Below the pieces are notes generated by a model. It saw nothing but the letters and a program-made list of their open reading frames with translations. It made no database searches and had not been told where the DNA came from. Both the position numbers and the translations under genes were made by a program. A stretch of DNA of 10,241 bases from an uncultured Clostridia bacterium (lineage in GTDB: Bacteria; Bacillota; Clostridia; Lachnospirales; Lachnospiraceae). Within the stretch, counting starts at the first letter, position 1. Each line of letters starts with the position of its first letter. Positions 1-6,941 of the stretch are shown here, in pieces. The stretch spans positions 1 to 10,241 of the forward strand of contig CAMHMG010000107.1 of NCBI GenBank assembly GCA_946186175.1. The letters are read 5' to 3'.

Positions 1-1
1 A

Positions 2-304
2 TATTTGAATTATACTACTCTTACAATACCCAAAGATGCGATGGAAGATGCAACAGAGTTATGTGTGGCACAGGTTGGAGATGATCATATTGAGTTATCT
101 CGTACCGACAGTTTGTTATTAAAAGATACAGAGAACACTGAGAACATAAATGACGAATCTACATCCATAGGAGATACAACAGAAAACAGCATAACAGAAA
201 ACAGTACAACAGAAGATAATACAACAGAAGACAATACAACAAAAGATAATACAGAGGTAGACAACAATACAACCGAAGTTTCAACAGATGATAATTTACA
301 ATAG
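2..304 (+). CDS. C-terminal end of an unidentified protein with a Thr/Glu/Asn/Asp-rich repeat tail (5' end outside window)
   Basis: The frame is open from the left edge (Tyr-Leu-Asn-Tyr...) to a TAG at 302-304, so about 100 residues of a longer protein are visible. The TTG at 5 is a possible start but has no ribosome binding site in view, and a truncated gene is more likely. The first 45 or so residues look like folded sequence (TLTIPKDAMEDATE, then VAQVGDDHIELSR). The rest is hydrophilic low-complexity sequence dominated by T, E, N, D and S, including five tandem five-residue units (TTENS, ITENS, TTEDN, TTEDN, TTKDN). Such acidic tails are common as disordered linkers or C-terminal tails of surface or secreted proteins, but no anchor motif or membrane segment follows. 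The gene ends 30 bases before the VanZ-like gene on the same strand, so they are probably co-transcribed. I do not recognise the family. Confidence 0.6.
   Translation, partial: YLNYTTLTIPKDAMEDATELCVAQVGDDHIELSRTDSLLLKDTENTENINDESTSIGDTTENSITENSTTEDNTTEDNTTKDNTEVDNNTTEVSTDDNLQ
176..250 (+). repeat. Five tandem 15-bp units encoding TTEDN-like pentapeptides
   Basis: Units begin at 176, 191, 206, 221 and 236. Three resemble ACAACAGAAGATAAT and the first two end in GAAAACAGC or GAAAACAGT. The period is a multiple of three and the units are in frame, so copy-number change would lengthen or shorten the acidic tail without breaking the reading frame. Units differ at several positions, so the array is not freshly expanded. 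Confidence 0.8.
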
Positions 305-334
305 ATCATAAGTAGATTTTGCATGGAGTAATCA

Positions 335-796
335 ATGAAAAAAAGAGCGGTTATCAGAGTGATAAGCAGAATATGTTTTTTTGTGTATATGATTTTTTTG
401 GTGTATTTTCTGTTTTTAAGTGACAGATTTGGAAGGACACCAGGCATGGGATTTCATGATAAAAATCTTATACCTTTTCAGGAAATCAAAAGGTTTATTC
501 TTTATTGGGATACAATAGGACCACTTATGTCGTGTATTAATCTTTTCGGCAATGTCGTCGCATTTATGCCGTTTGGAGCATTAATTCGATGGGTGCTTAA
601 TCGAAAAGTAAGATGGTACGAGGCAACCTTATATACAATGATCTTTAGCTTGTGCGTTGAGACGGTTCAGTTTGTGAGCGGAGTAGGGTCATTTGATGTA
701 GATGATGTCATTCTTAATACTTTAGGCGGATTATTAGGCTTCATAGTGTATTATATTTTACTATTGATAAACAGAAAGAGAGAGCAGAATGAATAA
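335..796 (+). CDS. VanZ-like family integral membrane protein
   Basis: This 153-residue protein carries the conserved pattern of the VanZ-like family: NLIPF at 44-48, N69 with GN at 72-73, FMPFG at 77-81, an E109-x-x-Q112 helix, and DVDDVILNTLGG at 121-132. Hydrophobic segments lie at about 11-29, 66-84, 98-114 and 124-145, so it should sit in the cytoplasmic membrane. VanZ of the Tn1546 vancomycin cluster gives low-level teicoplanin resistance. Most chromosomal relatives have no known substrate or reaction, and no vanA/B-type genes are nearby, so resistance should not be inferred. The ATG at 335 follows GGAG at 325-328 with six bases between. The 3' end overlaps the next gene by 8 bases (ATGAATAA), which suggests translational coupling. 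Confidence 0.88.
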   Translation: MKKRAVIRVISRICFFVYMIFLVYFLFLSDRFGRTPGMGFHDKNLIPFQEIKRFILYWDTIGPLMSCINLFGNVVAFMPFGALIRWVLNRKVRWYEATLYTMIFSLCVETVQFVSGVGSFDVDDVILNTLGGLLGFIVYYILLLINRKREQNE

Positions 797-1100
797 GAAA
801 AATGTATACAGTGTAAAAAGCATAAGTATCGATGCAGTGATTTCCTGCATATTGGCGGTTATATCTTTTGCCTGTCAAATAGCTGCTGTCGTACTTTCAT
901 ACATGTATAGCGGAAAAGGTCCGAAGATTGTCGGATTGCTTGGGATTGCAGGTCTGCTTATGGCATTTACCGGTTTGATGTTTAGCAAAAGCGCGTGGAA
1001 ATCTCCCGACGGTGGTATTATAATGAAAAGGGTTTCAGGACTTATCAATGTAGTACTGATGCTAATAGCTGTTGTTTTGTATATACTTGGCTGGGTGTAG
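789..1100 (+). CDS. Small three-helix membrane protein (DUF6142-like)
   Basis: A 103-residue, very hydrophobic protein. A short charged N-terminus (MNKKNVYSVKS) is followed by membrane segments at about 14-38, 47-66 and 83-102. A small loop at 41-46 (SGKGPK) separates the first two helices, and a more polar stretch at 67-82 (SKSAWKSPDGGIIMKR) separates the last two. No catalytic motif is visible. The size and layout resemble a small uncharacterised Lachnospiraceae membrane family that I recall as DUF6142; that assignment is from memory and tentative. The gene starts inside the end of the VanZ-like gene with only a purine-rich GAGAG stretch upstream, so it probably depends on translation of its neighbour. 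Its stop is 11 bases before the next start. Function is unknown. Confidence 0.75.
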   Translation: MNKKNVYSVKSISIDAVISCILAVISFACQIAAVVLSYMYSGKGPKIVGLLGIAGLLMAFTGLMFSKSAWKSPDGGIIMKRVSGLINVVLMLIAVVLYILGWV

Positions 1101-1107
1101 AAAGGGG
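1101..1107 (+). promoter_or_regulatory. Ribosome binding site that fixes the start of the M29-like gene
   Basis: AAAGGGG lies four bases before the ATG at 1112, directly after the TAG of the preceding gene (1098-1100). It supports 1112 over the in-frame ATG at 995, which would overlap the small membrane protein by more than 100 bases and has no such site. Confidence 0.75.
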
Positions 1108-1111
1108 AATT

Positions 1112-3199
1112 ATGAATTATAAAGAATTGTTTAAGGATGATAATGAGAATATAAATGAGCGCTATAGTCTGATGCTTGAAAGAATTAATTCTTTTCTTGA
1201 AGGTTCTGATGGCGGAACCATAGATAAAGATTATGATGACTATTTTAAGAAGACAGCAGCATTTATACAATTGATGGATGAATGGAAAAACTATGTGTAT
1301 TCAGGCGGGCTTGACTGCTCTGATATTGAAAGTCTGGCTGATTGGAACTTGCGATTATATGAGGATATTATTGAAGAGTCGGGAGCATATGGGAGGAGTT
1401 ATGCTAATCCCGTATTTGCATCATCAGTGCTGGGTAATGATTATGGTCCGCTGCTTAGTTTATTATATACGGAGATAAGAGGCTGTATAATATATGCAGT
1501 AGAGTATCGATATACCGAGATTACGATTTTGCTTGAGTTGTTTGTGGAAATGCTTTGCATTTTTGAAGATGGGGCACATTCGGTTAAGGAGGTTAAAGAT
1601 ACTCTATATTATTATTTTAGTGATTATGCAGAAATGATGATCGATTATCGTATTCGTGAAACACTTGATCCTAAATTGTCATTTGCGGCGGATATAATAA
1701 TGGAAAGCGATCTTTCTGATATCCGATATCTGTATAAGTTTGGTGAGTACATTTCCGATAATGAGATAAAAATGGCGAGGTTCCTTAATGGAATGACAGA
1801 AGAAGAAATAGAGAAAATGGCTTACACATATACTCATGGATATGAAGAAGGCTTCAAAATTGCAGGTATTGATCTGTCGAAGAAAAAGACTGTTAATATT
1901 CGATATTTTATAGGTCAGGAGCGGATGATAAAAGCGGCAATATGCCAATTCAGAAGGATGGGGTTAGAGCCGATAATATACAGGGCACCGGTTTCAAGAA
2001 TCAACAGGAGATTATCTTTAAGGCCCGGTTACACATCAACTTCAGCTAATAAGCAATATGATTATGATCATAGGATGGATGAGGCGGTATTTTTAAATAA
2101 AGCATTTGTTGAAAAAAAGATTTCGATTACAAGAAACGCATATGAAAGTAGAAAACAACTTGCAAAAGAATATGCAGGTCCGGCGGTGGTTGAGGTTTTT
2201 GGAGAGAAGATATTTGAGCCGGTTAATAATAAAGAAAGTATAAGGCTTACAGATGCACAACAAAAGCTTTCTGTATATTCCAGAATGGAATGTTCTAAGA
2301 TTGTTAATGAATATATACCGCAAAGTGAGTATAGTTTTACTATTATAGCTTATCCATTGCCTGAGATAGGAGATAATTTTCCTGAGATTTTTGATGCAAT
2401 AGTAAAGATTAACACCTTAGATAATGACGCTTATAAAAGAGTTCAACAATGTCTTATTGATGAGCTTGATAAGGCAGTTAAAGTTCATGTTAAGGGCTGC
2501 GGTGATAATCAGACCGATATGATCGTAATGATGCATGATCTTGAAAACCCTGATAAGGAAACCAATTTTGAAAATTGTACGGCAGATGTTAATATTCCTG
2601 TTGGTGAGGTGTTTACTTCTCCCAAGTTAACAGGAACACATGGTGTGCTCAATGTATCAGAAGTATACCTTAATGAGTTAAAATATAAGAATTTGAAGAT
2701 AACATTTGATAATGGTAAAATAACCGATTACACCTGTGATAATTTCGAAAGCGAAGAAGAGAATCAGGCTTACATTAAAGAAAATGTATTGTATAATCGG
2801 GACACTCTTCCTATAGGTGAATTTGCAATAGGAACTAATACAACGGCTTATGTGCTTGCTAACCGTTTTGATATTGTTTATAAACTTCCGATATTAATTG
2901 CAGAAAAGATGGGACCACATTTTGCGGTAGGAGATACCTGTTACTCTCGTGGAGAAGAGTTGAGATTATATAATCCTGATGGTAAGGAAATTGTGGCTAA
3001 GGACAATGAGTGCTCACTTCTTAGGGATACGGATCCTGATAATGCATACTTTGATTGTCATACGGACATTACAATTCCTTATGATGAATTAGGTTATATC
3101 AAAAGCGTACATGAAGACGGCACTGAGGTTGAGATCATTAAGGATGGAAGGTTTGTACTTGCCGGATGTGAAATGCTCAATGAACCATTTAATGAATAG
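1112..3199 (+). CDS. Peptidase M29-type aminopeptidase-like protein with a long helical N-terminal region
   Basis: This is 695 residues from the chosen start, against roughly 400 for ordinary family M29 aminopeptidases (AmpT/AmpS/PepS). The C-terminal part carries the family's metal-site pattern in order: E499 in NIPVGEVFTSP, E570 in PIGEFAIGTN, H603 in GPHFAVG, then H650 and D652 in CHTD. Tyr611 lies close to where M29 enzymes keep an active-site tyrosine. These residues normally bind two metal ions that remove N-terminal amino acids from peptides, so activity is plausible. The first 255 or so residues are mostly helical, acidic and Tyr-rich, and match no domain I recognise. The stretch at about 262-310, with the motif RYFIGQERMIKAA, begins the part that resembles M29. 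There is no signal peptide, so it is probably cytoplasmic. It sits 20 bases before the antiporter gene in the same operon. The substrate is unknown. Confidence 0.75.
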   Translation: MNYKELFKDDNENINERYSLMLERINSFLEGSDGGTIDKDYDDYFKKTAAFIQLMDEWKNYVYSGGLDCSDIESLADWNLRLYEDIIEESGAYGRSYANPVFASSVLGNDYGPLLSLLYTEIRGCIIYAVEYRYTEITILLELFVEMLCIFEDGAHSVKEVKDTLYYYFSDYAEMMIDYRIRETLDPKLSFAADIIMESDLSDIRYLYKFGEYISDNEIKMARFLNGMTEEEIEKMAYTYTHGYEEGFKIAGIDLSKKKTVNIRYFIGQERMIKAAICQFRRMGLEPIIYRAPVSRINRRLSLRPGYTSTSANKQYDYDHRMDEAVFLNKAFVEKKISITRNAYESRKQLAKEYAGPAVVEVFGEKIFEPVNNKESIRLTDAQQKLSVYSRMECSKIVNEYIPQSEYSFTIIAYPLPEIGDNFPEIFDAIVKINTLDNDAYKRVQQCLIDELDKAVKVHVKGCGDNQTDMIVMMHDLENPDKETNFENCTADVNIPVGEVFTSPKLTGTHGVLNVSEVYLNELKYKNLKITFDNGKITDYTCDNFESEEENQAYIKENVLYNRDTLPIGEFAIGTNTTAYVLANRFDIVYKLPILIAEKMGPHFAVGDTCYSRGEELRLYNPDGKEIVAKDNECSLLRDTDPDNAYFDCHTDITIPYDELGYIKSVHEDGTEVEIIKDGRFVLAGCEMLNEPFNE

Positions 3200-3202
3200 G
3201 AT

Positions 3203-3210
3203 AAGAGGAG
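3203..3210 (+). promoter_or_regulatory. Ribosome binding site of the antiporter gene
   Basis: AAGAGGAG ends nine bases before the ATG at 3220. Another ATG at 3213 is only two bases from this site and is followed at once by TGA, so it cannot encode the protein. Confidence 0.75.
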
Positions 3211-3219
3211 ATATGTGAA

Positions 3220-4158
3220 ATGGAGATAGTAATTCAATTTTTGTTATTAGTATTAGGATTTGTAATGCTCGTTAAGGGTGCTGATTGGTTTGTTGATGGC
3301 GCTGCAGGTATAGCCGGGAAATTCGGGATTCCTCAACTGGTCATAGGTCTTACTATTGTAGCGATGGGTACATCTGCTCCGGAGGCTGCTGTAAGTATTA
3401 CTGCTGCACTTAAAAAGAATGCAGATATTACAATCGGTAATGTAGTGGGGAGTAATATCCTGAATGTGCTGGTCATTCTTGGTGTAACCTCAGTTATTAT
3501 AGCTATTGCTGTTGCGGATTCTACAGTGAAATATGAAATCCCATATATGCTTTTCGTATCAATACTTCTTCTTGTCTTTGGCATTACCGGCAATGAGATC
3601 AGCTTTGTTGAAGGAGTAATGTTATGGGCAGCATTTATTATCTATCTGATATATCTGTTCGTTATGGCAAAGAAGAATAAAGAAGAACAGCCTGAAGACG
3701 AAAAAAAGAAGCCGATTTGGCTTCTTATAGTGTTAGTATTAATAGGAGTTGTTTTGATTGTTAAAGGCAGTGATGTCGCAGTTGCAGCGGCTACCAAAAT
3801 TGCGTTGTCAGCGCATCTTTCTGAGAGGTTCATAGGATTGACTATTGTTGCGTTGGGAACGTCTCTGCCTGAACTTGTGACATCTGTTACCGCAGCAAAA
3901 AAAGGTAAAGCTGATATTGCTATAGGAAACATAGTTGGCAGTAATATGTTTAATATATTATTTGTAGTAGGTACAACCGCGCTTATAACTCCGGTTCCGT
4001 TTGCATCTAATTTTGTTATTGATACGATCATTTCAATTGCTGCGGGAGCTTTGTTATATATTCTTGTGCTTAAGAATCATAAGCTTGGTCGAGCAGGTGG
4101 TGCAACAATGCTTATAGGATATGCAGGTTATTTTGCATATCTTATGATGATGAAATAG
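3220..4158 (+). CDS. Calcium/sodium antiporter, CaCA superfamily (YrbG-like)
   Basis: A 312-residue integral membrane protein with the two inverted alpha repeats that define cation/Ca2+ exchangers. Repeat 1 has GTSAPE at 50-55 and GNVVGSN at 73-79; repeat 2 has GTSLPE at 213-218 and GNIVGSN at 236-242. E55 and E218 are the expected ion-coordinating acids. About ten membrane helices are arranged as two five-helix halves, joined by a charged cytoplasmic loop at about 151-165 (KKNKEEQPEDEKKK). Length is typical of the bacterial YrbG group, and the protein looks complete. Family members exchange Na+ for Ca2+ across the membrane; the actual ions here are inferred. It is the last gene of the plus-strand run, 20 bases after the M29-like gene and 20 bases from the end of the convergent phosphoesterase gene. 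Confidence 0.92.
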   Translation: MEIVIQFLLLVLGFVMLVKGADWFVDGAAGIAGKFGIPQLVIGLTIVAMGTSAPEAAVSITAALKKNADITIGNVVGSNILNVLVILGVTSVIIAIAVADSTVKYEIPYMLFVSILLLVFGITGNEISFVEGVMLWAAFIIYLIYLFVMAKKNKEEQPEDEKKKPIWLLIVLVLIGVVLIVKGSDVAVAAATKIALSAHLSERFIGLTIVALGTSLPELVTSVTAAKKGKADIAIGNIVGSNMFNILFVVGTTALITPVPFASNFVIDTIISIAAGALLYILVLKNHKLGRAGGATMLIGYAGYFAYLMMMK

Positions 4159-4178
4159 GACAGGCTTTTGTAAGTATT

Positions 4179-4778
4179 TTATTCTTTGTATTCAAAAACA
4201 TATCGTTCAAATCCGTTAATTACGGTTGTGTATTCATTGTACATACATTCTCTTTGCTGATTCCATTTGTAGGAGAGATGTATATGTCCGTGTAAGAAAT
4301 ACTTAGGCTTATATTTTGTCAATATTGTGTTAAATACATCAAAACCTTTATGGGGGAAATCCTCCCCATCGTTAAAACCGGCTGCCGGAGCATGGGTGAC
4401 CAATATATCAATTCCTCTGTGCAGCATGATTTTAAACCATAATTTTGAAGCTCTTTTTTTCATTTCAAACTGAGTGTATTGGTATTTACTATTATTGTAG
4501 CGTATAGAACCACCCAGTCCGGCTATTCTTATTCCTTTATAGACATACACATCATCATCTATACATATACAACCTTCCGGCGGTTTCTCATCATATGCTC
4601 CATCATGATTTCCATGTACATACAGAATCGGAACCTTTGCAAAGGTTGCTAAGAAGTCCAAATATTCGGATTTCAGATCACCACAAGATATAATAAGATC
4701 TATGTTATCTAATTTATTTTTTTCGAAATAATCCCAAAGATATTTTGATTCTACATCTGAAAGAACAAGTATTTTCAT
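4179..4778 (-). CDS. Calcineurin-like metallophosphoesterase with an altered first metal motif
   Basis: This 199-residue cytoplasmic protein shows most of the metallophosphoesterase signature: D8, GD at 33-34, GNHD at 56-59, H129 in THAP, and GHIH at 164-167. These residues normally hold two metal ions that hydrolyse phosphomono- or diesters. The usual D-x-H at the N-terminus reads D8-V9-E10 (SDVES), so one metal-binding histidine is replaced by glutamate. The other ligands being intact argues for a working, perhaps differently tuned, site. Small phosphoesterases of this kind act on nucleotides, cyclic dinucleotides or nucleic acids; the substrate cannot be told here. Starting at the ATG at 4778 gives the normal MKILVLSD opening and uses GGGGG at 4785-4789; a TTG at 4793 is less likely. 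It lies 47 bases downstream of the ParB-like/BMP gene on the same strand, with no terminator seen between them. Confidence 0.85.
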   Translation of the reverse strand: MKILVLSDVESKYLWDYFEKNKLDNIDLIISCGDLKSEYLDFLATFAKVPILYVHGNHDGAYDEKPPEGCICIDDDVYVYKGIRIAGLGGSIRYNNSKYQYTQFEMKKRASKLWFKIMLHRGIDILVTHAPAAGFNDGEDFPHKGFDVFNTILTKYKPKYFLHGHIHLSYKWNQQRECMYNEYTTVINGFERYVFEYKE

Positions 4779-4784
4779 ATGTAA

Positions 4785-4789
4785 CCCCC
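4785..4789 (-). promoter_or_regulatory. Ribosome binding site of the metallophosphoesterase gene
   Basis: On the minus strand GGGGG lies six bases before the ATG at 4778. It supports that start over the TTG at 4793, which would place this site inside the coding region. Confidence 0.55.
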
Positions 4790-4825
4790 ACAATTTGACT
4801 TATCATATTAGTGTATTAAATGCTA

Positions 4826-6763
4826 CTATAATAGCGATGGTTTTCCGGCAGCATGAATAGATGCATCTAATCCTCGAAGCGTAACGACAGCCTTTGCTGA
4901 ATCAATCAGATCATCAACATCAGGTATGTTTCCGATAACATTATTATATAACCAGTCCATGGTCATTATCTCTTCAGGTTTTAAAATTTTATAAATATCA
5001 AGCTGAAGAATATCGTTTTGATCTGTTATTGGTCCGGTGAAAGGATTAAATACACCCGATGCTATATTGTTTTTCATTAACTCGACCAGCTTGACTATTC
5101 CGGTTGGAAGATTATTAGAGTATATTATATCTATTACGCCGGCAGATAATCCCCACCAGTAGTTAATGGCTTTGTCAGAGGAATCATCTATCTTCCAAGT
5201 TCCCTCAAAAATACTTTTGATGAGTTGTTCATATAGAGCTCCCCAATGATATACCGGAACAGCGATATTTTTTCTATCATCATTTTTTTCAACATAAAGT
5301 CCGAATTTTCTTTGACCGTTTTCCGGTGTAAGCGAATCCTGTGATGATATATAGGAAATTCCACGTTCTTTAAAAAAATTATTGACGTTAAAGTTTTTAA
5401 GTGTTGACCATGCAAGATAAACTTTGGCACGTGGATTGACCATTTTTGCTCCTAATGCAAAAGCATTAATATTAGCGGCTTCTCCGTATATAGGATAGTC
5501 AGCAACATAACCGATTTTGTCATTGTAACATAAAGCACCTGCGATTAGACCGGTCAAAAATTTCGCCTCATACATTCTGGTATAATATGTTCTGACCGTA
5601 GCATGAGAAGAGTTCAGTGAACAGTTCAGTATCTTGACATCCGGATGATTTGCCGCAACCTTAACGCTTGCCTTGATAAGCTGTGGGGTAGTGGTAAATA
5701 TTATTTCATTACCGTCATTACAAACATCTTCTAAGATGTTTTCTGAGTTGTCAGATACATCGTTTGTAACATAGACATGTGTATCGATTATTTCGCCCAG
5801 ATTCTCCTGAAGATGCAGTCTGCCAAGCTCGTGACCATATACCCAGTCAGAAGTTGAAGGTGCTTTGTCATAAACAAATGCAACATTCTTCTTTTTGGTA
5901 GGCATGATCATGTTGATGACCTTCTTGACGGTTTTGCCTTCGTTAGTCGGATCCATTAGCAGCTCAACGGAATCATCGTCCTGTAAAAGTTGAATTTCTG
6001 ACCAAATTTTATCAAGGTTTTTTTTGATTTCGTCTGACATCATATTCTTTGACTCGGCATAGGGATATAATGATAAATAATATAGCAATGCGTCATCACA
6101 TGTCATGTTTGTAAGTTTTGCTCCGCCTTTTTCCTTGTATGCTCTGTAGAAAGCAGTGTGGAAGGATGAAAAATCCATTAAGTCATCATCCGACCATTCT
6201 TCATCAGGACCTTTGCCGACAGATTCAATGAGCTTTGGATAGTTTCCAAGTTTGGAAAATTGAACGTAGTTAATTTTGGTAATATCGTAAAAATCCATAA
6301 ATTCATAATATATTCTAACTTCCAGATCATCGGTTTTCTTTGGAACCTTTCGTGTGACATCAGCAAGAATAGAAGGTGAATCGAAAAACTTTAATACACT
6401 TGCACGTTTGTTGCCCTCTACTACGTAATATTTATTCATGAATTCATATACCTTTATTGCATCATGAATACCTTCTTCAATCTGGGCGTCAACAAGATGG
6501 GACCATTTGGCAGAAAATTCAGAACCATATTCGAGAAGCGGCATGAAATTGTTTGCAAATGCTCTGGTTCTACCTGCTGTACTGGTTCCGATAACCTGAT
6601 TTAATGGAATATTACTTATTCCTAATCTGACTTCACCTTCAACATCAGCATGTTGAAGAAGATCATCGAGTACAGGAAGATATGGATACTGACCTCTTGA
6701 AGTTGCAGCTTTGTATGCTTTGACAGCAAGTTTCTGGGCTTTTATATAATCATCAAATGCCAT
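4826..6763 (-). CDS. Cytoplasmic fusion of a ParB-like domain and a BMP/PnrA-type substrate-binding domain
   Basis: A 645-residue protein in two parts. Residues about 45-130 resemble a ParB-like (ParB/Srx) domain: LGISNIPLNQVIGT at 48-60, a GRTRAFANNFMPLL stretch at 64-77, and YYVVEGNKRASVLKFF at 112-127, whose GNKR matches the ParB G-x-R/K-R phosphate-binding corner. After a helical linker (about 190-285), residues about 292-580 resemble the BMP/PnrA family, which binds purine nucleosides for ABC uptake: VAFVYDKAPSTSDWVYGHELG at 294-314, YEAKFLTGLIAGAL at 398-411 and KIGYVADYPIYGE at 416-428. BMP proteins are normally lipoproteins, but this one has no signal peptide or lipobox and no permease genes beside it. 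It is therefore probably cytosolic and may be a nucleoside-responsive sensor; that role is inference. The start at 6763 is set by a good ribosome binding site and avoids a GTG at 6778. Confidence 0.8.
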   Translation of the reverse strand: MAFDDYIKAQKLAVKAYKAATSRGQYPYLPVLDDLLQHADVEGEVRLGISNIPLNQVIGTSTAGRTRAFANNFMPLLEYGSEFSAKWSHLVDAQIEEGIHDAIKVYEFMNKYYVVEGNKRASVLKFFDSPSILADVTRKVPKKTDDLEVRIYYEFMDFYDITKINYVQFSKLGNYPKLIESVGKGPDEEWSDDDLMDFSSFHTAFYRAYKEKGGAKLTNMTCDDALLYYLSLYPYAESKNMMSDEIKKNLDKIWSEIQLLQDDDSVELLMDPTNEGKTVKKVINMIMPTKKKNVAFVYDKAPSTSDWVYGHELGRLHLQENLGEIIDTHVYVTNDVSDNSENILEDVCNDGNEIIFTTTPQLIKASVKVAANHPDVKILNCSLNSSHATVRTYYTRMYEAKFLTGLIAGALCYNDKIGYVADYPIYGEAANINAFALGAKMVNPRAKVYLAWSTLKNFNVNNFFKERGISYISSQDSLTPENGQRKFGLYVEKNDDRKNIAVPVYHWGALYEQLIKSIFEGTWKIDDSSDKAINYWWGLSAGVIDIIYSNNLPTGIVKLVELMKNNIASGVFNPFTGPITDQNDILQLDIYKILKPEEIMTMDWLYNNVIGNIPDVDDLIDSAKAVVTLRGLDASIHAAGKPSLL

Positions 6764-6770
6764 AATAATT

Positions 6771-6776
6771 GACCTC
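6771..6776 (-). promoter_or_regulatory. Ribosome binding site of the ParB-like/BMP gene
   Basis: GAGGTC on the minus strand lies seven bases before the ATG at 6763. The upstream in-frame GTG (6776-6778) overlaps this site and so is unlikely to be the start. Confidence 0.75.
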
Positions 6777-6804
6777 ACTTATTTTTAATTAATTTTTTTT
6801 GTAT

Positions 6805-6833
6805 ATTTTAACAGAAATATAAGAAGCTTACAA
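6805..6833 (-). promoter_or_regulatory. Sigma-A-type promoter of the ParB-like/BMP and phosphoesterase unit
   Basis: On the minus strand a -35 box TTGTAA (6828-6833) is separated by exactly 17 bases from a -10 box TAAAAT (6805-6810). Transcription would begin near 6798, giving an untranslated leader of about 35 bases with the ribosome binding site at its end. The surroundings are AT-rich, so chance matches occur, but the spacing and position are right. Confidence 0.6.
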
Positions 6834-6876
6834 GTTTACATGACTTTTTATATATTCTCTGTATTAAGAAATAATA

Positions 6877-6905
6877 TGGAAAAAAATAATGAATTATGAT
6901 ATTAT
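6877..6905 (+). promoter_or_regulatory. Possible promoter of topB
   Basis: TGGAAA (6877-6882), 17 bases, then TATTAT (6900-6905) is the best sigma-A-like match upstream of topB on the plus strand. The -35 box is weak (four of six). The -10 region sits in a tandem 8-bp repeat, ATTATGAT at 6893-6900 and 6901-6908, which offers overlapping alternative -10 boxes. Together with the minus-strand promoter it makes 6764-6941 a divergent promoter region. Confidence 0.35.
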
Positions 6906-6941
6906 GATTTTTATTAATATAGTCAGAAAGTTGGTAAAGAT

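Noticed and set aside
176..250. Short tandem units as a CRISPR array
   Set aside because: The units are contiguous without spacers and are in-frame coding repeats.
85..447. Minus-strand open frame of 120 codons opposite the repeat tail and VanZ-like gene
   Set aside because: It is the complement of the repeat tail, giving Val/Leu/Ser-rich low complexity. It resembles no family and is overlapped by two credible plus-strand genes.
335..796. Glycopeptide-resistance cluster suggested by the VanZ-like gene
   Set aside because: No D-Ala-D-Lac ligase, dehydrogenase, dipeptidase or two-component genes are nearby. VanZ-like proteins are common and mostly of unknown role.
995..1111. In-frame ATG at 995 as the start of the M29-like protein
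   Set aside because: It would overlap the small membrane-protein gene by 106 bases and lacks a ribosome binding site. The ATG at 1112 has AAAGGGG at the right distance and follows the previous stop.
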